NCBI GenBank assembly: GCA_964449075.1
Contig: CAYVBJ010000013.1
Location: 14,558 to 78,557, forward strand
Direction of reading: 5' to 3'
Source: CAYVBJ01 sp964449075
Lineage (GTDB): Bacteria; Bacteroidota; Rhodothermia; Balneolales; Balneolaceae
Length of the DNA: 64,000 bases
The position numbers and the translations under genes were made by a program. This document shows, in pieces, positions 62,028-64,000 of this stretch (position 1 is the stretch's first letter; every line of letters starts with the position of its first letter). The notes under the pieces were generated by a model that was not told where the DNA came from, did not search any database, and saw only the letters and a program-made list of their open reading frames with translations.

Positions 62028-62612
62028 TTAAGAATGGATAATTTCAGTACCCAGGATTTTCAAAAATTCTGCGAGCCACTTTTGATGTCCCGGCCATGCA
62101 GGTGTAGTTACCAGGTTTCCGTCAACCACAGCCTCTGTAACCTCAACATCCACATAATCAGCACCTGCAAGTTTCATTTCAGGACCGCAGGCGGGATATG
62201 CGGTTAATTTTTTTCCTTCGATGCCACCAACTGCAGCCAGAATTTGCAAACCATGACAGAGTGCAGCGATTGGTTTATCCTTTTCAACAAAGTTTCTCAC
62301 TTTTGAAATAACCTCGTCATTCAAGCGCAAATATTCAGGTGCCCGCCCGCCCGGCAACACCAGGGCGTCATAATCTTCCGGGTCAACACTGTCGAAGTTA
62401 TAGTTCAGGGTAAAGTTGTGACCCAGGCCTTCCATGTAGGTTTGATCCCCTACGAAGTCGTGAACTGCCGTAGGACAGTGTTCTCCTTTCTTTTTGCCAG
62501 GGCATACAGCGTGAACTTCATGACCAACCATTTGAAGTGCCTGAAAAGGAACCATGATTTCCAGGTCTTCACCATAATCACCCACGATCATTAGTATTTT
62601 TTTTGCAGCCAT
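62028..62612 (-). CDS. DJ-1/PfpI-family protein
   Basis: The ATG at 62612 gives 194 residues of the glutamine-amidotransferase-like DJ-1/PfpI fold. The frame runs further to 62756, but that extension crosses a terminator hairpin and is not family-like. The nucleophile elbow is AALCHGLQIL (Cys119), with an acidic residue near GDYGEDLE. YPACGPEMKLAGADYVDV is also typical of PfpI-like proteins. Members act as glyoxalases/deglycases, chaperones or peptidases; the activity here is not determined. Confidence 0.87.
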   Translation of the reverse strand: MAAKKILMIVGDYGEDLEIMVPFQALQMVGHEVHAVCPGKKKGEHCPTAVHDFVGDQTYMEGLGHNFTLNYNFDSVDPEDYDALVLPGGRAPEYLRLNDEVISKVRNFVEKDKPIAALCHGLQILAAVGGIEGKKLTAYPACGPEMKLAGADYVDVEVTEAVVDGNLVTTPAWPGHQKWLAEFLKILGTEIIHS

Positions 62613-62703
62613 AATTTTATCTCCACTGAAATTAAATAAATTTTGTTTACGCACATTAATTAAAACAATCCAGGGTAGGATTTTGTTCAGATTTGCAAGA
62701 CAT

Positions 62704-62736
62704 AAAAAAAGCCCGCAGTAAGCACTGCGGGCTTTT
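62704..62736 (-). terminator. Intrinsic terminator after the T9SS cargo gene
   Basis: Stem AAAAGCCCGCAGT / ACTGCGGGCTTTT with a 4-nt loop, followed on the minus strand by a run of T. It ends transcripts from the gene at 62757 before the DJ-1 gene. Confidence 0.92.
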
Positions 62737-62756
62737 AAATGAATTGAATGATTCAC

Positions 62757-64000
62757 TTACTTAATAAGCATCATTTTTCGTACCTGTGAGAAATTATCTG
62801 CCTGTATTCTGTACAGGTACATTCCACTTGAAAGGTTAGACGCATCAAAGGATACCGTATGGCTTCCTGCTGAGCGCTGTCCGTTTACAAGTGTTGCAAC
62901 CCGCTGTCCCAGTGTGTTAAATACATCCAGTGTTACATCTGATGCACTGGGCAACGTAAATGTGATCTGGGTAGTGGGGTTAAACGGATTCGGGAAATTT
63001 TGATTTAATTCAAACTCCTGCGGACGATCTGAAAAGAAGTCGTCTTCGTTACTTGTAACCACTCCGCGACTGAAAGTGACAGTAAATGACTCTTCCGGAT
63101 ATTTAATGTTTTCATCGTCGGTTGCAACTACTGTCCATTTAATCGTTGCATCTTCACCAACCTGAACACCCAGTTGTTCCATCGTTGTATCAATGAACCC
63201 TTTGGTAACGGTAAGTGCAGGATTTTCACCGGAAAGGTTTGAGGGTATGTCGAGCAGCGGCACACTGAACAGAAGATCAGGTGTTGTTGCTATCCACCGG
63301 TAGGTAACGGATGCATCTGTGATAGATGTAGTGGCTTCCCATGATACTTCAACCAGCTCGGTTGATTCGCCCTCTACCGGAATCGTAGCACCGTTTTCAG
63401 GAGCAGTCAGTGTAAATGACGAAAGTGCGTCAAAGTCCTGGAAGTCTCCCAGTTTTCTGGGTACGATCTGCACAGTTTCATTAAACTGTGCGATATATCC
63501 GATCACATTGATCGGTTCAGAAGGAATGGTTGTACCTACGTATGTCTGCTCTCCGGGTTCCAGTATGGATTCCTCAATACGATCGACTCTGAGGGTAAAT
63601 GAGTTGTCAAGAGTATCGATGAGAGTATAGTTTGTTCCGTTTGTCCAGGTCTGTCCGGCTTCGTCTACCGTTACATTTTCCAGAAAGACAAGCTGTCCCT
63701 GGAACGGGGAAATGCCTGTGCCACTAGTCAGCTGATCAAATGTCCGTTTAACCGGGTTGACAACATTATCTGTAGAAGTAGCCGGTCCGGGATCTTCTGC
63801 CGGTACAAACTGAAGAAGATTATTGAAAGTGCTCAGGGTTCCTTTCAGGCCTGTGATGCCATCATTACGGTTATACTCAGTGGTGATTACACCGCCATCA
63901 TCATCGATGACAATTCCCCCAGTTGCGTCGGTAAGTACTTTACGGCCCCTGAATGTAGATTGGAAAGTAAGTATCGCTTCGCCGGTCAACTCATAAACGG
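62757..64000 (-). CDS. T9SS type A sorting-domain secreted protein (5' end beyond window)
   Basis: The frame is open to the right edge, so the N-terminus is missing; at least 413 residues are present. The visible start (VYELTGEAILTFQ... VLTDATGGIVIDDDGG) resembles DUF5689-like OB-fold domains of secreted Bacteroidota proteins. A beta-sandwich region (about residues 190-310 of the visible part) follows. The last ~85 residues are a textbook T9SS type A domain: QNFPNPFNPTTQITFTLP, VFNTLGQRVATLV, LSSGMYLYRI and a basic end RKMMLIK. Predicted to be exported and attached by the type IX machinery. Function of the mature part unknown. Confidence 0.88.
   Translation of the reverse strand, partial: VYELTGEAILTFQSTFRGRKVLTDATGGIVIDDDGGVITTEYNRNDGITGLKGTLSTFNNLLQFVPAEDPGPATSTDNVVNPVKRTFDQLTSGTGISPFQGQLVFLENVTVDEAGQTWTNGTNYTLIDTLDNSFTLRVDRIEESILEPGEQTYVGTTIPSEPINVIGYIAQFNETVQIVPRKLGDFQDFDALSSFTLTAPENGATIPVEGESTELVEVSWEATTSITDASVTYRWIATTPDLLFSVPLLDIPSNLSGENPALTVTKGFIDTTMEQLGVQVGEDATIKWTVVATDDENIKYPEESFTVTFSRGVVTSNEDDFFSDRPQEFELNQNFPNPFNPTTQITFTLPSASDVTLDVFNTLGQRVATLVNGQRSAGSHTVSFDASNLSSGMYLYRIQADNFSQVRKMMLIK

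Noticed and set aside
62613..62756. 48-codon extension of the DJ-1/PfpI protein
   Set aside because: Crosses the terminator hairpin of the upstream gene and does not match the family N-terminus.

Overview
This window looks like chromosomal DNA of a moderately halophilic member of the Bacteroidota/Balneolota (a Balneola, Gracilimonas or Rhodohalobacter-like organism). The placement is inferred from a type IX secretion (T9SS) sorting domain and a PorZ-like protein, many lipoproteins with Bacteroidota-style lipoboxes, sparse Shine-Dalgarno sites, a NVEALA-like peptide with a propeller lipoprotein, and two separate compatible-solute uptake systems. I found no rRNA, tRNA, CRISPR array, transposase or phage gene.

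Layout. 1-4.3 kb: minus-strand arsenic operon arsM-arsR-metallophosphoesterase-arsD-arsA (arsA cut by the window edge), with two near-identical palindromes that look like ArsR operators. 4.6-9.7 kb: glycerol operon glpK-glpD-glpF behind a GntR/HutC-type regulator, with a matching operator upstream of glpK. 9.8-10.8 kb: a trypsin-like lipoprotein protease. 11.6-13.6 kb: an AT-rich islet holding an AraC-type HTH gene that is out of frame at an AACC tract, a small NVEALA-like secreted peptide, a terminator-like hairpin, and a BF3164/TolB-like propeller lipoprotein. 13.7-16.2 kb: a large repeat-built surface lipoprotein. 16.4-17.1 kb: a HAD hydrolase.

17.8-23.1 kb: methionine operon read on the minus strand. 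A SAM-I riboswitch with its own terminator leads a CoA-binding protein, metY, osmC, metX and homoserine dehydrogenase. The osmC gene is bracketed by two 155-bp direct repeats, about 90% identical, each folding into two long hairpins. 23.6-31.4 kb: M1 peptidase, a porin-BCCT transporter-universal stress protein operon, an amidohydrolase and an outer-membrane barrel protein. 31.9-40.3 kb: MEMO1-like protein, endonuclease III, FMN glutamate-synthase-like enzyme, TIGR02757 protein, MutY, a propeller/Ig protein and a nucleoside-sugar-epimerase-like SDR.

40.4-44.2 kb: a glycosyltransferase followed by serine palmitoyltransferase and a YghO/bCerS-like GNAT; with the neighbouring SDR this is a plausible sphingolipid locus. 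44.2-53.4 kb: PorZ-like protein, a glycosyltransferase fused to a degenerate sugar-phosphate transferase, queuine tRNA-ribosyltransferase, an intact polyprenyl glycosylphosphotransferase and a polyprenol-phosphate mannosyltransferase (envelope glycan and T9SS functions). 53.4-58.7 kb: DoxX, sorbosone-dehydrogenase-like lipoprotein, cryptochrome DASH, a MITE-like repeat and a DUF885 lipoprotein. 58.8-61.8 kb: glycine-betaine ABC transporter. 62.0-64.0 kb: DJ-1/PfpI protein and the end of a T9SS cargo protein.

The items most worth a second look are the 155-bp repeat pair around osmC, the AraC gene with an AACC tract next to the peptide/propeller pair, the ArsR operator pair with its linked metallophosphoesterase, and several conserved enzymes with unusual metal-binding motifs (Nth, Tgt).
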